Shown: one piece after another, positions 1 to 11,600 of the stretch | How positions within the stretch are numbered: position 1 is the stretch's first letter | Layout: each line of letters opens with the position of its first letter | NCBI GenBank assembly: GCA_949987705.1 | Contig: OX465283.1 | Span: forward strand, 48,956,953-49,020,952 | Reading direction: 5' to 3' | Length of the DNA stretch: 64,000 nt | Origin: Thereva unica | Lineage: Eukaryota; Arthropoda; Insecta; Diptera; Therevidae | The notes under the pieces: model-generated | What the model was told of the DNA's origin: nothing | Database searches by the model: none | Seen by the model: the letters and a program-made list of their open reading frames with translations, nothing else | Program-made: the position numbers and the translations under genes

Positions 1-1569
1 AACAGATTTTTGAATTTTTATTTTGTTACGAAGTTACGCTAGTTGGAATAATGACATGCAAGAAAAACGCTATTTTGAGGCTATTTTCGAGTGTTTTTCA
101 CTTTTGAAGCGATATAACTTTTTTTTAAATAACGTTATCAAAAATCTGTTTTACAAAAATCTTTATTATTGTTCGAAGAGGGTGTGTACCAAATTTCAGG
201 CAAATCGGCTGTAAATTGACTGAGAAAAATTAATCCACCTACGAGAAAACATGACAAATGACATTTAGAGATAATGGCGATCAAAGAAAAGCAACGCTTT
301 TTTTAATTTTTTTTCGAGTTTATTTACATTCTAATCAAAGTTTAAATACTAATAAATACTATACTAGAAGAATCATAGTATCTGAAAACACAATAAAAAA
401 AAGTTTTTTTTTTCAATTTTTATCATTTTTGGGTTGGACCTCCCCTTAAAATTTAATCAGGAAATTGGTAGAGCTCCGGAATTTGCGATATATCAAAACA
501 AAAATATATCCCGAATCACTACGGAGAATATAGAACTCACAATACCAAAATGCAGGTGAACTTTATGTTATCCAAGCAACTATTGGTGATATATGTGTTT
601 CACAAGTTAAACTGGATGATGGGAAAGAATTTCTTATGGATGTTTTGTATATTTCACCAAATCCAAAACTTACAGAAATCATCAAATTTTTACATTGGCG
701 CGTCGGGTACTTATACACATAATCGCTTATACACATCGATAATAAGGATTTAAGAAGATAATTTAGGCGAACTTTCGATGATTTTAGCCAGAGATTTTTT
801 GTTACATACTTCAGTTATTATCGCTCAATCATTTTTTAGTGCCAGCTAATAACCTTAAACATCTAATATTACAATACTATTTGGCCCGTACATGGGCCGT
901 AAAAATAATATCTTTGATTCCTACAACTTCGAACTAAAGTTGAAAAGAGCTTAACCAGAAAGGTTTGATATATCACAGCGTTCAGTCCTGACCTCACATA
1001 ATCAAACTATAATTTCTTTTCCTTTAGTAGAAGTGATTGATTATTTTTGCACTCCAACTCCCGCAACTTTCAAAAGTTCAAACGCAGAGTTTATAGTTAT
1101 CTCCTTCAACATCCTCCTGACACCTCATGACCCAAAAATGTTCTATCACCCTGTGTTAAGCTTATTACTATACTGTAGTGAAGGCTGGGCACGTACTACT
1201 TTATTTGACGCCCGCAATTATGCAATTTTAAAATACACTATAAACAGTCATCGCGTCTCATAAATTATGCAACTGGTTTCCAATTCAACTATCTCCTAAA
1301 AATCAACTCTTTTCCCTATCAGCTAAAATTTCACAAAACACACACACTTGCAACCGCCACGAAATTCACAAAATCTTCGTTGAAAAAAAATGCACTACAT
1401 GCATTTCTTTCCCCAACCTCAAGTTCAATTAATTTCCTACACGAACCATGAACAAGTGTCGAATGATATCCCATTTATTTTCAAACCACAAGTATTCTAA
1501 TTTACAAAAAAATGGGGAAAGTTAAAATTAATTTCATAAATTAATATGAACTGAATTAAAAACTTTTTT
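1..1569. other. AT-rich stretch, nothing recognised
   Basis: I see no exon-like or element-like signal here. Short open frames on both strands are interrupted and low in complexity (poly-A/T runs near 112-130 and 395-420). A TE-derived origin is possible but not supported by any repeat or motif that I can match elsewhere in the window. Confidence 0.5.
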
Positions 1570-1676
1570 TCTTGTCATACGGCAAATGAACTAATAATTT
1601 CGGGCCTAACATCTACACTTAGAGCTAGCACGTAACAAGTCCCAGTGGAATAGGGCAAATCCTTACCACAAAAGAT

Positions 1677-1694
1677 TGGTGGCAGCGGTGGGAT
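1677..1694 (+). mobile_element. LTR-retrotransposon primer-binding site (tRNA-Leu type)
   Basis: Eighteen bases, TGGTGGCAGCGGTGGGAT, are the exact complement of the 3' end of a tRNA-Leu whose T-arm and acceptor end in ATCCCACCGCTGCCA plus the added CCA (seen in eukaryotic tRNA-Leu, AAG/UAA isoacceptors). Because CCA is not genome-encoded in eukaryotes, a match that includes TGG is what reverse-transcription priming needs, not what a tRNA gene would give. The LTR should end just upstream (the CACAAAAGAT region) and the 5' leader follows. No gag or pol follows nearby, so this is a relic. The 105-codon open frame on the other strand (1575-1892) is a shadow. Confidence 0.55.
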
Positions 1695-2595
1695 CATTAA
1701 ATTGTGTAAACACCCAGTGCCTTCAACGGGGATCAGCAGATATAATTTATCTCCCACACCGCAAAAACTCTGACGAAACACCAACAACTTTAGCCCCTCT
1801 AGAGGACAGGAGCTAGAGTTGCGGTGGTGAAACCCACTAGACAAGACATTGCACCATGACGTGACCAACGACATGGCTGGCTGGTAGTACAAGGGATGAT
1901 TCCTGATCTTAGATCTGTCTTATAAAATAAATTTAAGTTAGACACAGACACAGCTTCTGTGGTTTGGTGTCTGATGTAAATTTAGAACACTTGCAAATTT
2001 ACACAATTTAAAAAAATGTCAAATATTTTGATTCTGTTAATATTGTATGTGAAACAGGGGCTACTTTAAAAGTGCATACAAACTTAACTCCACTGGTTCT
2101 AGCATTGGACTTCGACACACGGAATTAAAACCAGTTTTATAGATGAGAGAGCAAAGGAAGTGGAGAACTTAACGAAACATTTTTCACGCAAAACCTAACT
2201 GGTGAAACCAACACTACTCCAAACAACTAATTCCCACCTGGAGAAATACTTTTAAAATTAGTGTAGCATTCAAAATATTACATATAATATTACGCCTTGT
2301 CCGCGTTTTTATCAGTGCAGTAAAACCGTTTTAGTTACCATAATTATGGTTTGGTGTACGAAGGTTCATTGAATACGACATCAGACAACAAGCTGAAGTT
2401 GGAACGATGAAAGAACTCGCTTCGAAAGAGAGGCGAAAGAACTCCCAATATCCACACACCATTTTATCACATTGGATCTTATCCAATATTATCGCGACAG
2501 AATACTGGCTTCGATGTTCGAACATGTCTATGTCGCGGAATGGAATCGAACTGTGGTCCTTTTTGGGATGGTGGTCACTCGCCTTATTCCCTAGG
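1695..2595. other. Possible LTR-element leader remnant, no coding signal
   Basis: The segment to about 1920 is richer in GC than its surroundings and follows the primer-binding site, so it may be the untranslated leader of the same LTR element. From 1920 to 2595 I see only AT-rich sequence with short chance open frames. Confidence 0.3.
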
Positions 2596-3425
2596 CCAGC
2601 GGTTGGCAACCCAAATGCATTGGCGTACTGCAAACTAGATAATTAAAACTACTGCATATTAAGCGTGCCACAAAAACATTGTAGATGAAAATAATTTCAG
2701 TTGGGTAGTAAAAAATGTTCACAATGCCTCCATTCACATTCAGGCGGCCCGCAGGCCCTGGCCTTTAAGGCCAGGTCCGCAGCTAAGGTCCGATGAAAGC
2801 CACATATATGTGACTGGGGGATGAGGACTTGAGGCAACCGCCTAACAGGCCGTAGACTGCAGGTATCCTCATGATTACCTCTATACAAACAGACGAAAAT
2901 GACAGTGTAGCGTAGCAGGTTGTTAATTCAAGTGCAAAAAAATGTTTGTGGCCTCAACGAAAATTTTAGTTTTATGTGAATTTCAGAACTATGCGAAAAA
3001 AGACTCGTTGTCGAATTACACGAACCGGGCCTGGCGTCGATAATCGTTGGAAACGAATTTGACAACGAAAAAGTTTTTCAAGCCAAAATAAAGCAAAGAA
3101 ATTTTTCGTTTTCAGTAAAGAAACCACGTTACTGATACACGAAATGTTTTACTAAGCCTATCCAGTGCTTGCATAATGTATAACTGAGATCTTTCGAGAG
3201 CTTTCAAACGAAAATTAACAATTTTTTCGAACTATGTGAACTAGTACGAACTGGGCCTAGACGTTCAGGCCCGGACTGACGATAAATACGCACTCTTTAA
3301 CATCTTTCAATCAATCATCAATAACATAAAGATTTTTGTCAGTTTTCCTGAACCTCAGACGCCATCCAGTTGGGAGACCTGATGAGGTGAGAAACCTTCA
3401 TGCCACGGCCTTGGCGGCCTTTATA
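2596..3425 (-). mobile_element. hAT-like MITE, copy A (inverted, diverged, interrupted)
   Basis: The left end reads CCAGCGGTTGGCAACCCAAA, followed by an AATTAAAACTACTGC block and GCGTGCCAC. This is the reverse complement of the right end of the element at 55070-55645. Further in, 3245-3425 (GGGCCT...AAAGATTTTTGTCAG...CCATCCAGTTGG) matches, inverted, the segments at 24655-24850 and 55170-55350. The termini resemble hAT ends (CAGNGGTNNNCAAC). Between the two matching blocks lie about 300 bp not shared with the other copies. The matching far terminus is missing, so the copy is truncated. A 9-bp-arm palindrome sits at 2757-2775. Confidence 0.6.
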
Positions 3426-4268
3426 TCAACGTTCGAGTGAACTGTATCCCCCGGCGGCTTCGGTAACCTATGTTTCTTACGTAGTATCTACGTCTGGGTA
3501 TTCTGATATACATATATGCATCAGAAAATAAGTACGCATGCCTCTATAACAGTCGCGCAGGAATATGAAAGGGTATGCCGGCGCGATTGTTACCTTTTCA
3601 TGTCAGCATATACTTTCTTAAAATAAATTTTAGTAAATTGTCACTTTCGTGGCGTACCATCTTCTGATTTTCTCTCGTGCCAAATAGTGGCACAAGTGCC
3701 GTAGGTTGACGGTCGCTGCCTTAGGCTACCGGAGCCAGCGTGTGGAATTAACGTCACAATTTTATGCTTGAACGAAATAAGAATTGTGTAATTGTGAGAT
3801 TTAAAATTAGAAATTTTATTTTGTAAATTTTATCATTGTACGATGACAATTATTCTGGCAAAACTCCATGAAAAACCGCGCATTTCAAGTATTGCAAAAA
3901 AAAATTCTTTAACGACATGCACATAAATCCCTAAAGGACATTTATCATGTCCTGGCAAAAAAACACAACTTTCATAATTTAATGCTTGTATATTATTTTC
4001 TACACTTTTCCCGACAAGGGCCACAAGGACTGTCAGGAGAGGCATAATACTCGAGAATTGTCGATGATTCTTTGCAAAAAGCACTCTCCCATTCATACCT
4101 CCATCGAGGGAATTTTCATTTTCTAGAAAATTATATTATTTTTAAATCCCATCCACAAAACTCTTTTATGGTTTATTATGCATGTGCGAATGTACTATGT
4201 ATGTAGTATATTCATAACAAATTTTAATTTAAAAAAAAAAAATGTTGTACAACCTTGTTTCAAAGTAG
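3426..4268. other. AT-rich stretch upstream of a candidate exon
   Basis: No gene or repeat is recognised. The last 30 bases are a run of twelve A followed by CAACCTTGTTTCAAAG, which is only a mediocre 3' splice site for the candidate exon that follows. Confidence 0.4.
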
Positions 4269-4408
4269 ACTGAAGGAGAAGCCGAAGCGAGAAGTGAACT
4301 CTGATGTTTTATTAACAAAGTACATTGGAAAATGTTTTTCCACCCTAACAAACGGGGTCCTTAACCATAAGGACGACGTAGAAGATAGAGGCTACAGTGA
4401 AGAGTATG
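4269..4408 (+). CDS. Candidate internal coding exon, unknown protein
   Basis: An open frame runs from after the stop at 4225-4227 to 4408 without a methionine. It encodes a charged segment (RLKEKPKRE..., then LLTKYIGKC..., then DDVEDRGYSEEYG). It ends at a strong 5' splice signal, TATG|GTGAGT (GT at 4409-4410). The exon start is uncertain; AG dinucleotides at 4264-4265 or 4267-4268 are possible acceptors and both are weak. The exon leaves one base (g), and the exon at 63620 begins with two bases (gt) before its open frame, so joining them gives an in-frame Gly codon. A nearer acceptor (AG at 4516-4517, intron 109 bp) would instead add Gly-Ile-Gln-Val-Pro and a stop, giving an alternative terminal exon. 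I do not recognise the protein, and chance openness (about 58 codons) cannot be excluded. Confidence 0.35.
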
Positions 4409-4410
4409 GT

Positions 4411-7131
4411 GAGTAAACATTCACAGCATGTACTCGTTGTTGCCATCTCTTTCATGCCAACTTGATAGCATTAACCATAAAGCAAGGAATGGATGTAATT
4501 TTCAAACATTATTGCAGGCATTCAAGTCCCCTGAGACATAGACTCCATTTCGTGTTAAGAAAAGGCTCATTTCACGACACTCTGGCAGTCAACCTTTTTC
4601 ATGTTTGTAATTTTCGCAAAAGGTAACCTAGCGTAAGGACACTTTGTTTGAAGGCACACTAAAACAAATCCCCTTCGAGGACACAACTTGTGATTACACC
4701 CCCCGATTAGGGCCGCTGCTGTGCCCCACTATTACAAGGACACTGTCGAGCAATAAACTTCTGTGCAATCATTAAGCCACAGGACAAAAGTGTTGATAAA
4801 CTTCCCTCTATGCTGTTGCTCGTGTGGGTTCGGTTTAGTGTACACGCTGCCAATTCTGGGTGCTACGACCCCAAATTGCCCTAGTCCTTTGCCATAGTCC
4901 TTACACATTCAGGGGATCGGATTTTGATACAAATTAGGTTGACTACAAAAAAAATTTTTTTTTTGCTCTCATGGTCATGTTTAAATTAGTTCTTGCCTCC
5001 CCAAGAATGATCCTTAATTGGGTCCCGTGTAAAGTTTTTAATTATGGTTCTGTTCAACAAATTTAACTTGTTGCCAAACTTTTACTTACCCCGTGTCCAT
5101 AAATGAATTTGTTAGCTGTTAGGGAATCCGGGAAGACCGCAAAAACCACCCCCAAATGTGTAGGTAGGTGCACAGAACATTTAACTGGGGATGCAGAGCC
5201 GTTCTCTGTCTGTATTTAGAAGGGGCAGAAATGTAAAATTCAATGCTCTTGAGGTTAACATGAAAATTTTAAAGAAAAGTTCTTATCCTTGCTGGCATAC
5301 AACCGAACCAGGTAACAGTTCAAGGAATTTCATTTGGTTACTCGGGGATATAATACTTACCCTTTTCTCCCGAAAGTCATGATAACGGGCGTTTTGTTCA
5401 CAAGATATTAGATTAAACTTTCACCTTGAACCAAGTGGAATATACCTGGGCTCTCGGTGGTGTTATCCTTGAATATGGGGCGAAATAAACGGATATCACC
5501 GCCGCAGTATATGTATGCAACTCTGCCCTGCCCGGAAAGAGGTTTTTATTAGTTTGCTGCTTCGCATCTGGCTGGAACTGTGCCAATATTCCCGCTCATA
5601 CATAATTATTATGCCTATGTTTTTTATGTTATTTTTTTTTTTTTACCTGGCTTCTGGGTATTTTCGCCTCTGCATGGTTTATGAATATTTTAAAATGTTT
5701 TATCGTTAATGGAATTTCTTATGATATTTCGGCTTTTGTGGGTCAAATATATTTTCTTTCTTTTAATAAACGATTGCCGATATGCGAAAACATTTCTTTT
5801 ATTATTATTATTTTCTTTTTCCTAATATAAAAATTTGGCACAGAAATTTATATATTTAATTTTAAAAATGATTTGAAAACTTTCTCTCTTCTCTATAAAA
5901 TGTTATAAAAATTCCTTTGCCTGTTAAATAAAATTATTTTTTCAACAAACTGAATGCATGTAACGAAAGTGACAGGTATTTATTGTTTTGTGCAATTTAG
6001 TATTCTTTCTTTTCTTTTTCCTTGGGGGATTTATGATAGTGAAATAGTATTGTTGGAGCTCGTGCACATAAACGTGCGCTATGCTGCTCTGCTCTGCCAA
6101 CAAAAGCGTAACCACCTTAAGTTATTGAACTTTTGTGTCCACCATTGCAGAAAGTGCTTCTAAGACCGCAGCATAGTCTTTTTAGAAAGAGACTTTTGGT
6201 GTGTATTTTACGGTTGTGATTTTCACGTGCTAAGTTTTTTTTTCTTTCAGAATATTTAAAAAGAGAGAAGTTATTGTTATTTTTAACTTTTTAGCTGTGT
6301 TGATTGTTATTTATTGATTTTGTTCAAGAAGGTAATGACAGGCTATTTAAAGCAAGCATTTATTGATTTATTTGCCTTTAGGTATTCAATTATTGAAGTA
6401 TTTTTAATAAAAGGTTTCATATCGTCGATATATATTTTGAAAGGAGTCTTTAAAGCGATCATAATGGGATATTTCTAATGCCGTTTGACATATTCATTAT
6501 TGTATGTTTTAAACGTTGATAAAGATAAATAAAAATAAATGATTTTATTCAGTGGTCAACGTTTTGAGTATGGATACACCCTTCATCAGGCCTTTATTAA
6601 AAAAGAATAATACAAGTCAATATACAAAATAAATATACAAATGTCTCTCAATATAAATAATGCATATAATATAACAGCACTTTAAAATATATTTCACGTA
6701 GTAGATGCTTATTGTCACTCTCCAGTGGGAAATGGAGTGCTCCAATAGCCATGCTTGAGTACTCCTTAAAAAGCTTGCAACGCTAGCGTTCTTATACCAG
6801 TTCTATATATACTTTTTAATATTGCATGTCATTGCAAGGGAGCATATCTACCTTTTTATCCTCCTTCAAAAGCGTTCTATGAACATTATAAAAAAGCATT
6901 TTAATAAATAATATTAATGGACGCCTGTGGATATGTGAATTACCTCCGGATGTCGAAAAACTTTTATTTTTGTTCGCCTTTTGCAATTGTTTTTACATTT
7001 TTTTTCCAAACACAAGTGTCGATTTTCTAAGCGGTCCCCGGGCTAAGTACTAAGCATGGTCTAATGCTGCTTAACTTCTGTAATCGAACAACAACCGGCC
7101 CACTGCGTATGCTAGTGGCCAGTTTTACTCT
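4411..7131. other. Probable intronic sequence, no element recognised
   Basis: This stretch holds AT-rich sequence with T-runs (5628-5645, 6236-6248) and one acceptor-like site at 4516-4517. The section 6541-6620 (GTGGTCAACG...CTTCATCAGGCC) looks like a decayed repeat but I cannot match it inside the window. No open frame here has protein-like quality. Confidence 0.45.
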
Positions 7132-7313
7132 TTCTGTAAATTTTCTGAAAACTCTAGCAATGCTTCCTTGGGAGCATAATTTGCAGCGCTCAAAATAAGC
7201 TCCCCTGAACAGCGCTCCCAATTTTTGCTGCTGAGCGGAACTTATTTTGAGTGCTGTTAAATATGCTCACGAGGGAGTATTACTGGAGTTTTCATATATT
7301 TTATAGAACGAAG
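7132..7313. repeat. Imperfect inverted repeat (fold-back), ~85 bp arms
   Basis: The left arm (about 7132-7217) and right arm (about 7228-7313) are imperfect reverse complements. The left contains GAAAACTC, GGGAGCATAATTTGCAGCGC, TCAAAATAAGCTCC. The right gives, inverted, GAAAACTC, GTGAGCATATTTAACAGCAC, TCAAAATAAGTTCC. It would fold into a long hairpin with a loop of about 10 bp. A related block, GAGCGCTGTTAATATGC, occurs again near 8752-8770, so the fold-back may belong to the repeat that the neighbouring Transib element interrupted. Confidence 0.65.
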
Positions 7314-7380
7314 GAAACGGGCGATTATCTTCGTGACCATAAAGGCACAAACAGAATGACGGTTGTGGCAGCGGCCGCCG

Positions 7381-8403
7381 CACAGTGCGGCCGATTCCCA
7401 AAAAGCTGGCCAAAAGTCGAAAAAACAATTTTCTTATAGGGGTTTCTTTTTTGTTCAGTTGGCTTCAGTACACCCACAGCCACCAGAAATCACACATAGC
7501 GTTATGTTTTTTCTAGTACTTGCTCCAAAACAACAGTCGCAACGATAGCTGTTTTGATTTGTCAAATGGTTCTCGCGAAAGTGCATTTAACAGAGTGTTG
7601 TTTAAACATTGTGTAAAAAATTAAGATCGTCGTGGATAGCCATACCAAAAATGGAATCTACTTCTGAATGTAAGTAGAATGTAAAAAAAAATAACAAAGA
7701 GAGATTTCCCATGCCAAAAATTTTAGTGACACCACGATTATTACTAATTTTTATCGCTTGAAATCAAATAATCTGTGTAAGTCATCATGCGAATAGAAAA
7801 ATGTTCCGCGTTGTTCCGCTCTGAAATTTGATGGAGGTTATTCCTTGAGGTATTAGTTACAGAATAAAACAAGATTTAGCTGCCCCAACTTGCCCGCTTT
7901 TTTTAAAGAAGGTTTTGAAAAACCCTATAAATTGACATTAATCTTGATTATGTTGAATAATATACGCTATCTCACGCGAGGGGGTGGCCAATAGGAGTGG
8001 AAGGGGGTGGCTTTTCAAATTTTTAATATCAAATTCGTAATCAGCGACCCCGAAAACCTATAAACTGACATGCATTTTGATTGTGTTGAATAATATACGC
8101 TATTTCACGCGAGGGGGTGGCCAATAAGGGTTGAAGGGGGTGGCTTTTCTAATTTTTAATATCAAATTCGTAATCAGCGACCCCGAAAACCTATAAATTG
8201 ACATGCATCTTGATTATGTTGAATAATATAGATACGCTATTTCACACGAGGGGGTGGCTAATAGGGGTGGACGGGGTGGCTTTTCTAATTTTTAATATCA
8301 AATTCGTAATCAGCGACCCCGAAAACCCCCGAGTAAGAAATTTTGTATCAATTACTTGATTTATCGACTTTTGGCCAGCTTTTTGGGAATCGGCCGCACT
8401 GTG
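7381..8403. mobile_element. Non-autonomous Transib element 1 with CGCCG target duplication
   Basis: The ends are perfect 40 bp terminal inverted repeats starting CACAGTGCGGCCGATTCC. They are flanked on both sides by the 5 bp sequence CGCCG (7376-7380 and 8404-8408). Transib transposons are known to start CACWRTG and to duplicate 5 bp fitting CGNCG, which is exactly what is seen. The interior (943 bp) has no transposase; it carries a three-copy tandem repeat. The TIR begins with the heptamer CACAGTG, then 23 bases, then CAAAAGTCG. A second family member lies at 38106-39138. The call rests on ends and duplication only. Confidence 0.78.
7918..8330. repeat. Tandem repeat, ~135 bp x 3, inside Transib 1
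   Basis: Three units start at about 7918, 8053 and 8186. Each contains CCTATAAA.TGACAT, TTGAATAATATA, ACGCTAT, the G-rich GAGGGGGTGGC.AATA, and AATTCGTAATCAGCGACC. Periods are about 135, 133 and 136 bp; one unit has a small GATA insertion near 8231. The TTCGTAATCAGCGACC block also recurs twice in the second Transib element. Confidence 0.85.
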
Positions 8404-8640
8404 CGCCGGTGAGAAAATTTGTCATACATTTAATTTCTTCGCGCCGCCTGCAAATGAATGTGAAACTCTCACAGGTGGCCGCCGACCTCCGTGTCAATGT
8501 TTTTGTGCCTTCAGGGATGACATCAGCACACTCAATGGACCGGAAATTTTTGGTAAGAAAAAGTTCATTCAGAACATAGATATTGAACGGTCGGTTCTTG
8601 ATTCGCGGATGAACCTAAAGTTACTTAGCCTAGCCTAGAA
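8404..8640. repeat. Host repeat interrupted by Transib 1
   Basis: The sequence to the right of the insertion (ATTTGTCATACATTTAATTT, CTTCGCGCCGCCTG) and to its left (AAAGGCACAAACAGAATGACGG, 7341-7364) line up as one continuous sequence with 24990-25085 (AAGGCACAAACATAT... CTCTGCGCCGCCTG). That other copy has no Transib, so it serves as a related empty site. The repeat's class is unknown. Confidence 0.55.
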
Positions 8641-11600
8641 TGGAGCAGCGCGTAAGTTGACAGTAAGTTAGCTCTGGGGCTCAGCACTCATCTTTCTCTT
8701 GGCTATCCCAGCGGGTAAAAATCGAAACGCTACCAAGAGGCGTGAGTTTGGAGCGCTGTTAATATGCTTCGATTGGATCTTTAATGAATTGAATAGGGCG
8801 AAAAAAACGGACCGGGTAGATCGGTTCTCGTTCGATGCGATGGTCGAGCAGCATATTGGACGTGGTTGGTACTTAGTTGGGCGACCGCTCGGTAAAACTG
8901 CTGGTGACACTCGCGTTTAGAAAGGCAAAAAGGCTTTTGCAAAAGGATAACCAAAATTAAAAATGATCAAAAATTATCTAAAGTCATGTATGAGACACGT
9001 TTAAATTACTGCATGATATCAATAGAACGAGAGCTGGCAGAAAATACATATAGACTATGATGGTGTCATCAACGACTTTGCGGAAATGGAAGCAAGAAAA
9101 ATAGTGTTTACTATTTAAATGTGATGATTAGAAGAATCCATACTATACACGAACATAACATATATTTTAGCATGCTAAGTGCCTGTGGTTCAGGCTCTAG
9201 GTTACTGTTGCTTTACAATTAAAACGCAGGGATATGGCGGTTTTGACTTTCTAAGTTTCAAGATAGTTTCGGGGCCTTTGTGAAGGGGTCTGGTGACATC
9301 ATCGGGAATTGAAACAACGCTACATTAATGGTGTCCGTACACTGCATTCAGCAGATAGAAACACCTACATGTAACATCAGCAAAACTCCCGTATTACCAC
9401 AGTCCCTAAAACAAGAAAAATTATAATTTGGGATGAATGCCCGAAGGCTCATAAAAAATCGCTCGGAGCGCTTGACAGTGGTTTGCGAGATTTCCGAGGA
9501 AAAACCAACTGATGGGAGGCGCTCTGACACTACTTGTAGGGGATTTTCGCTCAAGTTTGCCTAGTTTGTTTTACCTCAATCAACATCTGCGAATAAGCTT
9601 AACGCATGCTTGACAGAATCATATCTATGAAACAATATCGAAACAAATCACGCTCCAACGAATATGCGTGTCCATTTGCTACAAGATGCTTCTGCTCAAA
9701 CATTTTAAAAAAACTTTTGGATGTTGGAAATGGCGAAATTCCAATCGATAGCAGCACATTTTATTATTTTATTATTCGGAATCATAAATACGAATAAAAA
9801 ATGTCTTTAATGTCTCCTAGTATATATTAAAATTCTTATCACTTCAACTGCAAAGTAAACGGAAGCTATGCGCACCAAAAAATTGAAAATTTAAACGCAG
9901 GTGGGGAAATGACATTTCCACACTCATTAACATTTCGTGTATGGATAAAATGTATGCGCACGTGCATTGTAATTTCCCCGTAATTGCTTTACGGGCAACA
10001 ATACTCCCCTGTAGCATCTGACCACGACAAGAGTGGCAGTGAGACTATTGAATTGTTATTGGGAATATAAATGAGCGCGTAATTTGGATTTTTAAATGAA
10101 ACGGAGTGACACTTTCCAATGTATTTTCGTGGTGGGATTTAGAACTCTCATTGCCCAAGGAAAACCAGATTTTGAGATTCCCAATTGTTTTGGCGCACGC
10201 CATACTATTGGCTTATGAGGGCCCCGAGACGCACCTGGTTCCAGCTATTATATATAAAAAAAATTAGCTAGATTAATTTTACAATTATGTATATTTTTAA
10301 TTAATTTCCATTAAATTTTCATTTCCAAAACTTTGTCAACAAGTTCTCTAAAAATAACTTGAGCGACATAATACAAGAAAATGATATTAAAATCATTAAG
10401 TGAAGAGAATTTTAATTGATCACTACAAGAAATTTGAAACGTTCCTAGAAAGTCAATATTCTAATGATTTTAATAACTAATTTATAAAATTTTCCCGGAA
10501 AATCATGAATAATACTTAAAACACTAAAAAGGTAAAGAAAATCAAACTGAAACTTAATCCTGAATCCAGGACATATTTAAAATTATGAATGCAAACACCT
10601 TCAGAATATTCAATGAAGTAGAAAGTTAAGCTTTCTACCAACAAAAGCATTTTGTAGTAGCCTTGATGTTTACCAAAAAAGTATCCTTAAGCTCCTATAA
10701 AATCCATCATTTTAGGAGATTCTTCGCTCAAGAATTAAAGCTTTAAAATATTGGGCATAAAAAAAGTGTGCCTCCTTTTTTTGTAATTTTTTGTAAGAGA
10801 AACAAAAAAATCAAATTAATCTTGCCTTAAAACTTTTCTTTTTATGAAATGAAATTTCCCTCGAATTTTCACTTTAAAATATTATCAAAAAAGAAAGAGG
10901 AAAAAATAAGAGCATTGAGGAGCCTTCAATTTTCATAGAAATATGTATGTATGTATGTACAGAAACAAATACTTTCATTTATAAACTTTTTGCTTAAAAT
11001 TTGGTTCAATCGCAGTCGCAGCCCTAAGTTGTGCTCAGCAAGAGCCTGGAATTTAAATTAAGCCGACAAACTCTATTGCTGGATTGGCGATAAGTCAGTT
11101 GTAAACGAGCAGATGGAGCAGTAGAAAATTGTTTTGATATCACAGAAGATAGAATAAATACACTTTACAAAAAATGGATGAATTGCGACAACAGTCAAAT
11201 TATTATCTCCACTCCATTGGGGAAGTGTTTTACTTCATTAGAATTTTGATGAGATAAAGGACAAAACTTTAAAAACCACTCCTTTTCAAAACCTGCCTGA
11301 AATGAAATGTGGGGCCATGATGCCTTATTCCGAAATAATTTATGGCCTATCCTTGTCTATGAGATCTTCCAAGCCTATGGACCATATGGGGATGAAACAA
11401 CATTATAGGGTACTTTGTAAGTAATGATTTATGTAGATTCGAGTCATATACAGTCCGTCTTCATACCGAATTATTAATTTCTATTCAGAATCCTTAACTT
11501 GAAGTACTTTCGGTATCTATGTCAATTGGTACCACGGGAAAAAGTTATGGTCCATAAGCAATCTTCAGAAGGAAAGTTGTATTATGATTTTGAAAAGGGT

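Noticed and set aside
1575..1892. 105-codon open frame on the minus strand
   Set aside because: It lies opposite the LTR primer-binding site and leader-like sequence, has no motif and is best explained as a shadow frame.
2331..2646. Overlapping ~80-100 codon frames on both strands
   Set aside because: They run into the terminus of a hAT-like MITE; no domain and no splice or start context.
6370..6400. Pyrimidine tract with TAG|GTATTC
   Set aside because: The donor half does not match the GTAAGT consensus, so not called a ratchet point.
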